Positions 1 to 7,750 of a stretch of 13,025 nt of DNA are shown in pieces. Source of the DNA: Bacteroides sp. UBA7333 (GTDB taxonomy: Bacteria > Bacteroidota > Bacteroidia > Bacteroidales > Bacteroidaceae); contig DKPN01000080.1 in assembly GCA_002471195.1 (NCBI GenBank), forward strand, positions 1 to 13,025, in the 5' to 3' direction. Numbering within the stretch: the first letter of the stretch is position 1; every line of letters starts with the position of its first letter. The notes below the pieces were generated by a model. The model was not told the DNA's origin, made no database searches, and saw only the letters and a list, made by a program, of their open reading frames with translations. Both the position numbers and the translations under genes were made by a program.

Positions 1-158
1 AAAATCTCCATATTTTGATGCATTATGATAAAACCCTTTTTTTTCAAGCTCCATTCAAACTCCTTTAAATTCATATAAAAGACATGGTATTCTACCAATA
101 GTTTAATAAGATGACTTTTATATAATTCGTATTCTTTTTTGTTTCTAAATGTCTTCAT
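1..158 (-). CDS. Dps/ferritin-like protein, 5' end only (partial)
   Basis: An open frame starts with ATG at 158 and runs leftward out of the window, giving 52 codons. The segment LLVEYHVFYMNLKEFEW resembles the first long helix of Dps-family mini-ferritins (typically LLAxYxVFYxNLRGFHW). It is followed at the right distance by MHQNMEIF, which fits the Dps pattern of His, two residues, hydrophobic, acidic, aromatic. In Dps proteins these helices carry ferroxidase ligands, and the proteins protect DNA by oxidising and storing iron. One oddity is that the usual His before Trp is Glu here (EW instead of HW), so the iron site may be altered. The gene is divergent from the BIG2 lipoprotein gene. The assignment rests on about 50 residues and is inference from remembered family patterns; a different helical protein is possible. 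Confidence 0.45.
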   Translation of the reverse strand, partial: MKTFRNKKEYELYKSHLIKLLVEYHVFYMNLKEFEWSLKKKGFIIMHQNMEI

Positions 159-463
159 TAAAATTATAACTTATATTTTTTGCAAAGTAGCTATAATTAA
201 GTAGTCGATTTATCGCTACCCTTCCAATTAATACCATATGACTCAATATTGATATTTTATGACGATAATAATTCTTTCTTAAAATTGATTTCCCAAAACC
301 AGTATGGATATATAAGTAGATAAAATTAAAACTCCCCCTTTTATTGTATAATATTCATATTATATCATTCTAAATTCATAGAGTATTTAAGATAGATTAG
401 CAATCACAATCAAAACTCATAGTTGATATATTTGCGGCATATTCACCAACTAAATAATTAATT
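159..463. other. Divergent intergenic region, AT-rich
   Basis: This 305-bp stretch separates the two divergent genes at the left edge. It is very AT-rich and has no open frame with coding character. The only recognisable element is the TATATTTG promoter motif at 427-434 facing right. On the minus strand, a TACTTTG-like sequence near 184-190 could drive the leftward Dps-like gene, but its spacer is one base shorter than the TAnnTTTG consensus. Confidence 0.5.
427..434 (+). promoter_or_regulatory. Bacteroidetes -7 promoter element TATATTTG
   Basis: TATATTTG matches the Bacteroidetes sigma-ABfr -7 consensus TAnnTTTG and lies 29 bases before the ATG of the BIG2 lipoprotein gene. This places a transcript start near 441. 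No clear -33 TTG is visible, which is common for such promoters. Confidence 0.5.
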
Positions 464-808
464 ATGAAAAAGTTGAAAAGCATTTTTATTATGACAATGG
501 TTCTATTGACATTTGGTTTCATCTTCTATTCTTGCGATAAAGATGATAAGAAACCAATCCCGGTAAAAGAAATTAAAATCAGTAAAACTCAAATTGAATT
601 AACAGTCGGACAAAGCGAAATGTTGCAAATAACATTTATTCCTAAAGATGTCACCAATAAAAGAGTCGCATGGAAATCTGACAATGCATCAATAGCGACG
701 GTTGATAGAGATGGAAAGGTAACCGGAGTAACGAAAGGAGAGACAAAAGTTTCTGTAAAAACCAAGGATGGAGGTAAAATAGCAACTTGTGCCGTCAAAG
801 TAAAATAG
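464..808 (+). CDS. Small lipoprotein with one BIG2 (bacterial Ig-like) domain
   Basis: This 114-residue protein starts with a lipoprotein signal peptide, hydrophobic to residue 23 with Cys24 as the probable lipidated residue (FYSC, a relaxed lipobox). The residues after the cysteine, DKDDKK, are acidic and lysine-rich, like Bacteroidetes surface-export signals, so display on the outer face is likely. Residues about 35-114 form a single BIG2 Ig-like domain, with a VKEIKIS opening, an LTVGQS strand, a WKSDNASIATVD core and a GKVTGVTKGET turn. BIG2 domains usually occur as repeats in large adhesins or enzymes, so a protein consisting of one domain is notable. The role is unknown; a cell-surface binding or accessory function is inference. 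The gene has its own promoter and terminator and is probably monocistronic. Confidence 0.85.
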   Translation: MKKLKSIFIMTMVLLTFGFIFYSCDKDDKKPIPVKEIKISKTQIELTVGQSEMLQITFIPKDVTNKRVAWKSDNASIATVDRDGKVTGVTKGETKVSVKTKDGGKIATCAVKVK

Positions 809-844
809 CATATATTTCATTCATCAAAACGGCATACTCTCCAT

Positions 845-906
845 ACGATTTAATAAAAAGAAGTGTTGATTATTAATCAAATACTCCTTTTTATTAAATC
901 GTTTTT
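845..906 (+). terminator. Intrinsic terminator after the BIG2 lipoprotein gene
   Basis: A perfect 16-bp inverted repeat has its arms at 845-860 and 887-902, with a smaller TTGAT/ATCAA hairpin nested in the loop. It is followed directly by a T-run. It lies 36 bases after the stop codon and should separate this gene from the pilus locus. Confidence 0.85.
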
Positions 907-1053
907 CTTACACTCATCTATATTCTTATAAGAAAATCACTTATTATGGATAAAAATTATACAATGGTTATTTTAAAAACTCAATTAATATCGAAATGTG
1001 TTCAACAAGTATCTAATGGCCTATTAATATGCAGTAAATCATTAATATAGCAA

Positions 1054-1061
1054 TAATTTTG
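1054..1061 (+). promoter_or_regulatory. Probable pilus-operon promoter, TAATTTTG
   Basis: TAATTTTG fits the TAnnTTTG -7 element and lies 23 bases before the ATG of the first locus gene. It continues as GTATC, giving a 12-base string (TAnTTTTGTAYC) shared with the promoters at 7598 and 9900. The octamer ATTAATAT occurs three times just upstream (984-991, 1023-1030, 1041-1048). These could be operators, but in such AT-rich DNA they may be chance. Confidence 0.55.
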
Positions 1062-1084
1062 TATCATAATTATTATATATTGAT

Positions 1085-2317
1085 ATGAAGAAAATCATTT
1101 TATTGTACACATTTATCCTCTTTCCTTTTATTCTCTTTGCCTGGACGAACCAGGAGTATTCATTCCCCAACGATACGATTCGTTTACGAATTTACTTTCA
1201 GCAAGGGAAATATAATATCGATCCGGCGTTCTCTGAGAACAGCAAAAACCTTCAGGCGTTTTTACAACGCTGGCACACCTTGTCATCCGATACGTTATGT
1301 CAGATAAGAGTAACATCAATTCTCGGCAGTGCATCCGCCGAAGGGTCGGATATATTCAATCTTAAGTTGTCTCAAAGAAGAGCGGAGGCTTTACAGCGGT
1401 TTATACAACAGTATATTCCGATTGATTCGATTCGAATTCGGGCTATGGGAATCGACTTTTCGGCTTTACAACGGTTGATTGCATCCTCCGAGATTCCTTA
1501 TTTAAATGAAGTACTCGATTTGTTAACCCTCATCACCCAAGAAAAGGATACGCGTATGCGTGAGAGGTTGAAAAAACAACTCATGACCCTCAAAGGAGGA
1601 GAACCATGGAGATATATGTATAAAACCTTATTTCCCGAATTAAGAAACAGTACCCTATTTGTGCTGAACCTTCAACGGGAAATTCAGACAGAAGAAAAGG
1701 ATACGACTAACACTGGTACCCCCGTGCAAATAGTACCCCTTCTTACAGGGCCCGAACAGATACAATCGGTCTTGTACCAGCCTTATATGGCACTGAAAAC
1801 CAATCTTCTTCTTGATGCAGCTGCCGTTCCCAATATCGGTCTTGAGTTCTACCTGAGCCGTGGTTGGTCGATCGGAGCCAACTGGATGTATGCTTGGTGG
1901 AGCAGTAATAGCAGGCACCGGTATTGGCGCACCTATGGAGGAGAATTGTACACTCGCCGATATTTCGGACAATTGGCAAAGAGTGTACCTTTGAGCGGAC
2001 ATCATGTGGGTATCTACCTTCAGGGACTGACCTACGATGTGGAATGGGGGGGCAAAGGATATCTGAGCAAGTTTAGCTATGGAGCCGGCTTGGAATACGG
2101 TTATTCCCTCCCCGTAGGCAGGCGAATCAACATTGATTTTACGTTGGGCTTGGGATATCTGGGCGGCAAGTTCAAAACCTACCAACCCCAAGAGGATTGC
2201 TATGTATGGCAATCGACCAACAACAGACATTGGATAGGACCGACCAAAGCAGAGATCTCTTTCGTATGGCTTTTGGGAAACAGACCCATCCGGGAAAAGA
2301 AAGGAGGTAAACAATGA
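1085..2317 (+). CDS. OmpA-like / DUF3575 outer-membrane protein of the pilus locus
   Basis: This 410-residue protein has a Sec signal peptide (about residues 1-20, ending near FAW) and no lipobox. Residues about 73-107 form an OmpA-like motif (ILGSASAEG, then LSQRRAEAL), a fold that commonly contacts peptidoglycan. Residues about 229-400 match DUF3575: an ALKTNLLLDAAAVPNIGLEFY strand pair followed by alternating aromatic and glycine-rich segments typical of an outer-membrane beta-barrel. It therefore probably sits in the outer membrane with a periplasmic domain. DUF3575 genes often open fimbrillin loci in Bacteroidales, where an assembly or anchoring role is assumed but not proven. Its stop codon overlaps the start of the next gene (ATGA), implying translational coupling. 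The long antisense frame across its 3' half is a compositional shadow. Confidence 0.85.
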   Translation: MKKIILLYTFILFPFILFAWTNQEYSFPNDTIRLRIYFQQGKYNIDPAFSENSKNLQAFLQRWHTLSSDTLCQIRVTSILGSASAEGSDIFNLKLSQRRAEALQRFIQQYIPIDSIRIRAMGIDFSALQRLIASSEIPYLNEVLDLLTLITQEKDTRMRERLKKQLMTLKGGEPWRYMYKTLFPELRNSTLFVLNLQREIQTEEKDTTNTGTPVQIVPLLTGPEQIQSVLYQPYMALKTNLLLDAAAVPNIGLEFYLSRGWSIGANWMYAWWSSNSRHRYWRTYGGELYTRRYFGQLAKSVPLSGHHVGIYLQGLTYDVEWGGKGYLSKFSYGAGLEYGYSLPVGRRINIDFTLGLGYLGGKFKTYQPQEDCYVWQSTNNRHWIGPTKAEISFVWLLGNRPIREKKGGKQ

Positions 2318-3228
2318 AAACTATAAAAATCATCTTTACGGTTTTGTGTGTAGTGCTGGTTAGCGCATGCGAACACAAAGAGCTTTGTTATGAGCATTCG
2401 TCAGGCAGAAAGATACAGGTTTCTTTCTCATGGGAGCATCTGAGTGGAAAGAAACCCACCGATATGCGTCTGTTTTTTTATCCGCTCAATACCAATAACC
2501 GACTACCGGTGATCTTTGATTTACCGGGAACAGGAGGAATCATCACCCTTCCAAGAGGGGAATACGAGGTGGTCTGTTTTAATGTGGATACCGAAAACAT
2601 ACTTCAAAAAAGCGAGTCGGACATCCGCACATTGGAGCTTACCACCCACGAGAATGAATGGAGGAAACAGAAAAGCAACACTACTACGATGAATCCTCCC
2701 GATTTTCTTTGCCGCGATTATAAGGAGCGAGTAACGATTGATGTTGCTAAAGACAATATGCTCCTCTTCTCACCGCGGCAGGCTATAAGCCGATTGACCT
2801 TTGAAATTACGGGCATCCGTAATTTGGTATATGCAAAAGGAGCCCGCGGAACGCTCTCAGGTGTTGCCTCGTCGCTGTTCGTAGGCACGAATCGTTTCTC
2901 TTCCGAATCAAATGCCATAGCTTTCGATGCAAAAAAAGAGGAAGATCGAATCATTACGGGACACTTTTATTTTTTCGGAATAGCTGAAGGAGTTGATCCC
3001 AATACTCCCCAAAGCAATGTATTTACCCTTTTCTTAAACAATGGAAAAGTGTATACCAAGGCGATTGATGTAACCCGTCTGATCCATGATGTTCCCCTCA
3101 AAGATAACTTCAGAGACATATATCTGAAATTGAATATAGATTTTGAAATGCCCAAACCCTTCAGTGAAGGCGGTCTCTCACCTGACGTTGAAAAATGGGA
3201 CGTAATTGAGATAGATATAGATATGTAA
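2314..3228 (+). CDS. DUF5119 lipoprotein, probable pilus anchor or assembly factor
   Basis: This 304-residue protein has a clear lipoprotein signal, with hydrophobic residues 4-17 and Cys19 in VSAC. The mature N-terminus, with an FSWEH segment near residue 40 and MRLFFYP near residue 50, then LPRGEYEVVCFN, is the pattern of DUF5119. These proteins resemble the FimB/Mfa2 anchor lipoproteins of type V pili in their beta-sandwich layout. The start overlaps the upstream stop by four bases and is preceded by an unusually good Shine-Dalgarno (AGGAGG at 2302-2307), so both genes are one operon. The position between the DUF3575 gene and the first fimbrillin gene supports a base or anchor role, which is inference. 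Confidence 0.8.
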   Translation: MKTIKIIFTVLCVVLVSACEHKELCYEHSSGRKIQVSFSWEHLSGKKPTDMRLFFYPLNTNNRLPVIFDLPGTGGIITLPRGEYEVVCFNVDTENILQKSESDIRTLELTTHENEWRKQKSNTTTMNPPDFLCRDYKERVTIDVAKDNMLLFSPRQAISRLTFEITGIRNLVYAKGARGTLSGVASSLFVGTNRFSSESNAIAFDAKKEEDRIITGHFYFFGIAEGVDPNTPQSNVFTLFLNNGKVYTKAIDVTRLIHDVPLKDNFRDIYLKLNIDFEMPKPFSEGGLSPDVEKWDVIEIDIDM

Positions 3229-3254
3229 CCTTAGTATTAACAATTAAAAGTAAA

Positions 3255-4361
3255 ATGAAAATGAAGACAAAAACTTTAGTTATTGGAATTGCCGCTCTAA
3301 TGATGGGATTGGCGAGTTGTTCAAACAATGAAGAATTGAATATTCCTAATCAGGACGGAATGATCGGATTCAATATTGCTACAAATAAGGCAATAACGAG
3401 ATCGCCCATAAATGGGGCGACCGATATGCAATCAATGGGGTTTGATGTTTGGGGATACCGCCAAAATGATAGCCACCAACAGGTAGGAACAGATGGCAAC
3501 CCTGTGGTGGCCACATACAGCGGCTCTGCATGGAACCTTGCTACTCCCGCATATTGGCCGGCGGATGCTTCGCAGAATGTTAATTTCTATGCCATATGGC
3601 CAACGGGGCATTATGAAACAGCGACTTCAATAGCTGCAGCTGCACAAACCGTGAAATACACCCGAAAGAGTACCGAAAGTGATGTGAAGGATTTGATGTA
3701 TGCAAAGAAAATCACCAGTAAAACCGCTGCCGCTTCTGCCGGAAGTAAAGTAATGCTATATTTCAAGCATGCCTTATCTCAGGTATCATTTAAGGGTAAA
3801 ACCGCTGCTCCAGGGCTTGAAGTTAAAGTAAAATCTCTTCAGCTATGCAATCTAGCCAACGAAGGAACCTTCACTTTTCCTTCGTCTGAGACAGCAGCTT
3901 CATCTAACCATGGAACGTGGACTGATCCAAAAAATCCGGGAACAGATTTCATACCAACGATGAGCAGTGAGGTCACTTTAAGCTCAACAACCACTTCCGA
4001 GGCGTTAGGGGCACCCTTATTATTGTTACCTCAAAGTTTTACGCCTTGGAGCACCACCGCATCAGCTAAAAAAAGTATTGCTGAGGCTGATGCAGCAAAT
4101 GAGTCGTATCTTAAACTGGAGGTTCATATCACACAAAATGGTGAAGATATATTAGGAACGGCTTCTGTTTATGCCGAAACCTATATCCCATTGCCGAAAC
4201 CTACCACTGATATCGAATTTAAATCAGGTAAGAAATATACTTATACTTTAAAATTTGGTGGAGGTAAAAAAGGAGATGGAGATGATCAATTTGCTCCGAT
4301 TGAATTCGACGTTGACGTAGACCCATGGGGAGATGCTTCTGAAGAAAATATGGATCTATAA
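3255..4361 (+). CDS. Fimbrillin family lipoprotein, candidate major pilin
   Basis: This 368-residue protein has a lipoprotein signal peptide (LASC, Cys22) and belongs to the Mfa_like_1 fimbrillin family. Family marks are the IGFNIATNKAITRSP segment, with Arg49 in a TR motif like the site cleaved by Arg-specific proteases during FimA/Mfa1 maturation. They also include the YWPADASQNVNFYAIWP block at residues 100-116 and FKHALSQVSFKG near 170. The C-terminus (IEFDVDVDPWGD) is a beta strand of the kind used as a donor strand. Type V pilins travel as lipoproteins, are trimmed at the cell surface and polymerise by strand exchange. The gene follows the DUF5119 gene by 26 bases with no visible promoter, so it is probably cotranscribed. 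It is the shortest typical fimbrillin of the locus and is followed by a strong stem-loop, both fitting a major subunit. That role is inference. Confidence 0.87.
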   Translation: MKMKTKTLVIGIAALMMGLASCSNNEELNIPNQDGMIGFNIATNKAITRSPINGATDMQSMGFDVWGYRQNDSHQQVGTDGNPVVATYSGSAWNLATPAYWPADASQNVNFYAIWPTGHYETATSIAAAAQTVKYTRKSTESDVKDLMYAKKITSKTAAASAGSKVMLYFKHALSQVSFKGKTAAPGLEVKVKSLQLCNLANEGTFTFPSSETAASSNHGTWTDPKNPGTDFIPTMSSEVTLSSTTTSEALGAPLLLLPQSFTPWSTTASAKKSIAEADAANESYLKLEVHITQNGEDILGTASVYAETYIPLPKPTTDIEFKSGKKYTYTLKFGGGKKGDGDDQFAPIEFDVDVDPWGDASEENMDL

Positions 4362-4379
4362 ATAGATCTTTTATAAACT

Positions 4380-4420
4380 AAATGAGCCTGCCTCAAATCC
4401 ATTTTAAGGCAGGCTCATTT
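4380..4420 (+). terminator. Stem-loop between the candidate major pilin and the next adhesin gene
   Basis: A perfect 14-bp inverted repeat (AAATGAGCCTGCCT at 4380-4393, its complement at 4407-4420) encloses a 13-base loop that can pair further after one C-A mismatch. It begins 18 bases after the pilin stop and ends 14 bases before the next ATG. There is no long T-run after it, so it may be a leaky terminator, an RNA 3'-end stabiliser for the pilin message, or both. No promoter is seen between it and the next start. Confidence 0.7.
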
Positions 4421-4434
4421 CAAATAAAATTGTT

Positions 4435-7086
4435 ATGAAAAACCTAAGTGTATTTTTTTATATCCTAATGCTTATTATATCTATATTATTAAATGCATGC
4501 CATGATGATCATGTGGTAGATGATTACGAATCGAACAATAGGATTGCATTTACTCAAATCTCCGAGGAGTCTGTTCAAACAAAAAATATAAACGTTTTTG
4601 AAGAAACACTTTATGAATTGAAGAACGAAAGTGAATCGCAAATAAATTTATTTTTGCATGGCTCACAAAGCGATGGTATTCTACTCTGCCGAGAAGACAA
4701 TCGTGAAGTTCCTCAAACCAAAGCCATGCCGATGGAAGATATGTATGATCGTTTCAGCGTATTCGCTCAATCGTACAAAACGGAAAAGCCTACTGTTTGG
4801 ACTCCCAATTTCATAAATGGCATAGAGGTATTGAAAAGTGAGAATTATACCACAAACAGATATTGGCCGGATGCAGGTACTACGATAGAGTTTGTAGCTT
4901 TCGCTCCGTCTGTAGAGATGCTTCCCACTCCACTACAAAGTGCTCCCACCTTTTCTTACACAGTAACTCCGGAGGTGACCGACCAATCGGATCTGCTATT
5001 TGCTACACAACAAATGACCGTTGCTGACGCAAAGCCCGGCAAAGTTACCCTGAAGTTTAACCATGTACTTACTGCTATTAAATTTGTGATAGGCGCGGAT
5101 ATCAAAAAAGGAACCATTTCAAAGATAACCATTAAAAACATCATAGGTAACGGGAGTTATAATGCTCTATCGAATTCGTGGACTCTCTCCGAGCAAAAAT
5201 TCGACTATTCGGTTGACTTGAACAAAGGGGTTACTCCCGGTGCTTCATCCGCGCCCATTACCTTGCCACAACAGACATTTATGCTATTGCCACAAATCAC
5301 GTCTGACGATAGCGGTATAGAAGTAGAGTTTACCGATAGCCTTACATCAACAAAACGTATCCTTAGTGCACCTTTAACGAATGTAGATTTACAGCAAGGA
5401 AAAACAATTGTCTATAAAATATCTACCTCTAACATCAACGAAGAGACCTTTTTTGATTTTGCATGGGGAGCTACAGGTTCGGCAGTCAATTATAAAGGCG
5501 AGCAAACATTAACCCTAAAATACCACAGTTATGCACAATCAACCTATAAAGGAGATACGAAAGAAATTCCGTTGAGTTGGAAGGTCGAATACTCTGTAGA
5601 TGAAGGAACAACATGGAGAACTTCTAAACCTGACATGGTGAATAATTTTGAACCACAAGGAGTTGGAAGCATAACGGAAGAATCCCTGAATTTAAAAATC
5701 GCACCATCGCCTGCACAATCCATCCGTGTATTGGATGATAATCCCCCTGTATTTAATTATAATCTATCCAACAGCACCGGTGCAGATCAGATTGAAAACA
5801 CCGCCAATTGTTACATCATCGACAGTTATGGCACTTACAGAATTCCCCTTGTATATGGGAATGGAATAAAAAATGGACAGGTCAACGAACCGGCCTATTA
5901 CAATAACGATCCAGCGTTTGGTGGCTACAGCGGAAACACAGCCTACAATCGTTTATGGAGCCATACCGGCAAAGAGATCACAGATCCCTACATCTATCAC
6001 GCATCCACAGGAGAGAGTCAGGAAGAGAAAGATCCATTTGACTGTGTTTTGATTGCTTCGACCTATGAAAACCTAATATCCGATGTTACGCTAAGTGCAG
6101 ATAAAAAAGAGCTTCTGTTTGCAATAAAACGTCAGTTCATAACGCAAGGGAATGCCATAGTAGCTGTCAGAAATAAAGATCAGACCATTATGTGGAGTTG
6201 GCATATATGGGTCACTCCATACAAAGAATTTATGGGACAAGAGAAAATATCGAATCCCCGTACCTGGAGCAATAAAAATGTATATTATACACCACTTGGG
6301 TTTCCTTTGGGTTGGGTAAGAACTAGTTTTGCAGAACGTTTTTATCCTGCTCGGAATTTGCAACTGAAGTTTACTCAATTAAAAACAGGCAAAACGATTA
6401 CTCTTACCGCAAATCAGATCAATAACCGATCGTATCAGCGTGGAGTTTCCCTACTCTATCAATATGGACGTAAAGACCCCTATCCTTCAGAGTATGGAGC
6501 GAATGAGCTAAAGTATTATAATGGTTATTCAATGGATCATAAGCCACACGGACAAAACGTAGAGTTGTCGATACAACAACCTCATGTCATTTCGAATAGT
6601 TCAGTACCCTATCGTTTCGTAAATTTATGGGACATGGGATATGATGATTATGCTATTGCTGATAAAATCGACGTAACAAAAACAATCTACGATCCCTCTC
6701 CAGTGGGTTATGTGGTGCCTCCACGTGCAGTGTTTAATGGTTTTATTGTAAGACAAGCTACATACGAGTCGGATCCCCGATGGGTAAACCTTTCACGTTA
6801 CGTGACTCAAGACTTTCAACAAGGCTGGATTTTCTTAACGAGCTATAAAAAAAATACATTATACCAAATCTTCTTTCCTAATACCGGACAATATAACACC
6901 GCCTCGACATTGACCGACCCAAATAGTGGGTTTTACTGGACTGCCCACCCTAGCGGACGTGTAGAAGGACGCTCCATGCGGATCGATCCGACACCCTATA
7001 TACAAACCTATTGGAGTGGAAGTAAAGAACGAGCCATGGGAGTAATGCCAATAAAAGAGGAAGTAGAGATAGAAGAAAGAAACTGA
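4435..7086 (+). CDS. Large fimbrillin-like lipoprotein adhesin, candidate pilus tip
   Basis: This 883-residue protein starts with a lipoprotein signal (LNAC, Cys22). Residues about 40-340 are fimbrillin-like: RYWPDAGTTIEFVAFAP near 142-158, DLLFATQQMT near 186 and LKFNHVLTAIKF near 206. A second part carries ENTANCYIIDSYGTYRIPLVYGN (about 453-475) and QGNAIVAVR...MWSWHIWVTPY (to about 596), a block common in the long fimbrillin-locus proteins of Bacteroidales. The C-terminus has DPSPVGYVVPPRAVF (from 753) and a FYWTAHPSGR segment (833 on), reminiscent of FISUMP or lectin-like folds. Size and modular build suggest a tip or accessory adhesin rather than a stalk subunit. It is read either by transcription through the upstream stem-loop or from an unseen promoter. 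The fimbrillin relationship is recognised; the tip role and any ligand are inference. Confidence 0.8.
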   Translation: MKNLSVFFYILMLIISILLNACHDDHVVDDYESNNRIAFTQISEESVQTKNINVFEETLYELKNESESQINLFLHGSQSDGILLCREDNREVPQTKAMPMEDMYDRFSVFAQSYKTEKPTVWTPNFINGIEVLKSENYTTNRYWPDAGTTIEFVAFAPSVEMLPTPLQSAPTFSYTVTPEVTDQSDLLFATQQMTVADAKPGKVTLKFNHVLTAIKFVIGADIKKGTISKITIKNIIGNGSYNALSNSWTLSEQKFDYSVDLNKGVTPGASSAPITLPQQTFMLLPQITSDDSGIEVEFTDSLTSTKRILSAPLTNVDLQQGKTIVYKISTSNINEETFFDFAWGATGSAVNYKGEQTLTLKYHSYAQSTYKGDTKEIPLSWKVEYSVDEGTTWRTSKPDMVNNFEPQGVGSITEESLNLKIAPSPAQSIRVLDDNPPVFNYNLSNSTGADQIENTANCYIIDSYGTYRIPLVYGNGIKNGQVNEPAYYNNDPAFGGYSGNTAYNRLWSHTGKEITDPYIYHASTGESQEEKDPFDCVLIASTYENLISDVTLSADKKELLFAIKRQFITQGNAIVAVRNKDQTIMWSWHIWVTPYKEFMGQEKISNPRTWSNKNVYYTPLGFPLGWVRTSFAERFYPARNLQLKFTQLKTGKTITLTANQINNRSYQRGVSLLYQYGRKDPYPSEYGANELKYYNGYSMDHKPHGQNVELSIQQPHVISNSSVPYRFVNLWDMGYDDYAIADKIDVTKTIYDPSPVGYVVPPRAVFNGFIVRQATYESDPRWVNLSRYVTQDFQQGWIFLTSYKKNTLYQIFFPNTGQYNTASTLTDPNSGFYWTAHPSGRVEGRSMRIDPTPYIQTYWSGSKERAMGVMPIKEEVEIEERN

Positions 7087-7597
7087 CTAATTGCACACTG
7101 ACATTGCATATGACAACCGGCATGATAAGAAATCATATGCTCCTTTAAACTCGATATAGAAAACCATTGCCATCACATGACGAAGGCAGATAGCATACAA
7201 CTCTTCAAAAAATGAACCAACATATGGTAGAAGGGGCACCATAAAACATTCTGAACCGAGACCAGAAACATTCTGAGCTGAGGTACACAGAGTCCTGAAT
7301 TGAGCATATCTCGGTTCGGGACTTTGTCACGATATGATGCTTACTTATCTTATCGCTCAAGAAAGTGATAACAACTTAATGGTATATATCTTTGCCATCG
7401 ACTGCATCGGTTGCATCCTGAAAAAGTGTGTATCCAACTCACATCGTGAAGATATAAACCGGGAAAAGGCAACATTTCTCTCTAAAACAGATGGCAAGAA
7501 AACTCAAATCGATGTATCTTTCGTCATTAAATATCAACAACACAGCAATGAGTATCTATTTGGATTATAATAGTTTAATATATCATTCCTAAAGCTC
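7087..7597. other. Gene-poor spacer with repeats
   Basis: No convincing gene lies here. A perfect 8-bp inverted repeat (GCATATGA at 7106-7113, TCATATGC at 7133-7140) could be a weak terminator for the upstream adhesin gene. The 22-bp-spaced repeats at 7249-7321 are described separately. One 78-codon frame (7334-7570) is open, but it has no ribosome binding site, signal peptide or recognised motif and is treated as doubtful. The size suggests either a large regulatory region or a decayed gene. Confidence 0.5.
7249..7321 (+). repeat. Three 22-bp-spaced direct repeats plus one inverted copy
   Basis: The 12-base element TTCTGAACCGAG (7249-7260) recurs as TTCTGAGCTGAG (7271-7282) and TCCTGAATTGAG (7293-7304), each exactly 22 bases from the last. 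A fourth copy is inverted at 7310-7321 (complement TCCCGAACCGAG). The first and fourth copies can pair over 11 bases with one G-U pair, giving a stem with a loop of about 46 bases. The regular two-helical-turn spacing looks like a multi-site operator, but no binding protein can be named. Confidence 0.55.
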
Positions 7598-7605
7598 TAC
7601 TTTTG
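7598..7605 (+). promoter_or_regulatory. -7 promoter element TACTTTTG
   Basis: TACTTTTG matches TAnnTTTG and continues GTACC. It resembles the promoter at 9900 both in the element and in a TAGTTC a few bases downstream. A transcript starting near 7612 would have a leader of about 140 bases before the ATG at 7751. Confidence 0.55.
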
Positions 7606-7750
7606 TACCATAGTTCATTCTGCATCGGCGAACAAGGAAATCGATTCATGATAAGATGAAAGCAGCAGCTTGCAAGCCGATGATGATGCAACGTTAGAAA
7701 CCGGAACGAATTTACGGAAGTACTTATTAAATCACCAAAAACGATATATC

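Noticed and set aside
1..51. Alternative leftward start at 53 in another frame (MELEKKGF...) preceded by AAGGAG
   Set aside because: The frame starting at 158 contains a longer peptide with Dps-like features across the same region; the short alternative has only a fortuitous Shine-Dalgarno match.
909..1084. Possible invertible promoter segment upstream of the pilus operon
   Set aside because: Bacteroidales surface loci often have promoters flanked by inverted repeats, but no inverted repeat pair flanks the promoter at 1054. Only short ATTAATAT direct copies are present, and no invertase gene is in the window.
1655..2314. 219-codon antisense frame opposite the DUF3575 region
   Set aside because: It is fully overlapped by a well-supported beta-barrel gene; the predicted peptide has no family features and is explained as a shadow of the codon usage of the real gene.
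7334..7570. 78-codon rightward open frame in the spacer before the mosaic fimbrillin gene
   Set aside because: It has no ribosome binding site, recognisable motif, signal peptide or coupling to a neighbour, and its composition looks random. The promoter at 7598 lies after it. It could be real but cannot be supported.
7670..7750. Upstream TTG start adding 27 residues to the mosaic fimbrillin
   Set aside because: It would place a hydrophilic stretch before the lipoprotein signal peptide, which begins naturally at the ATG at 7751.
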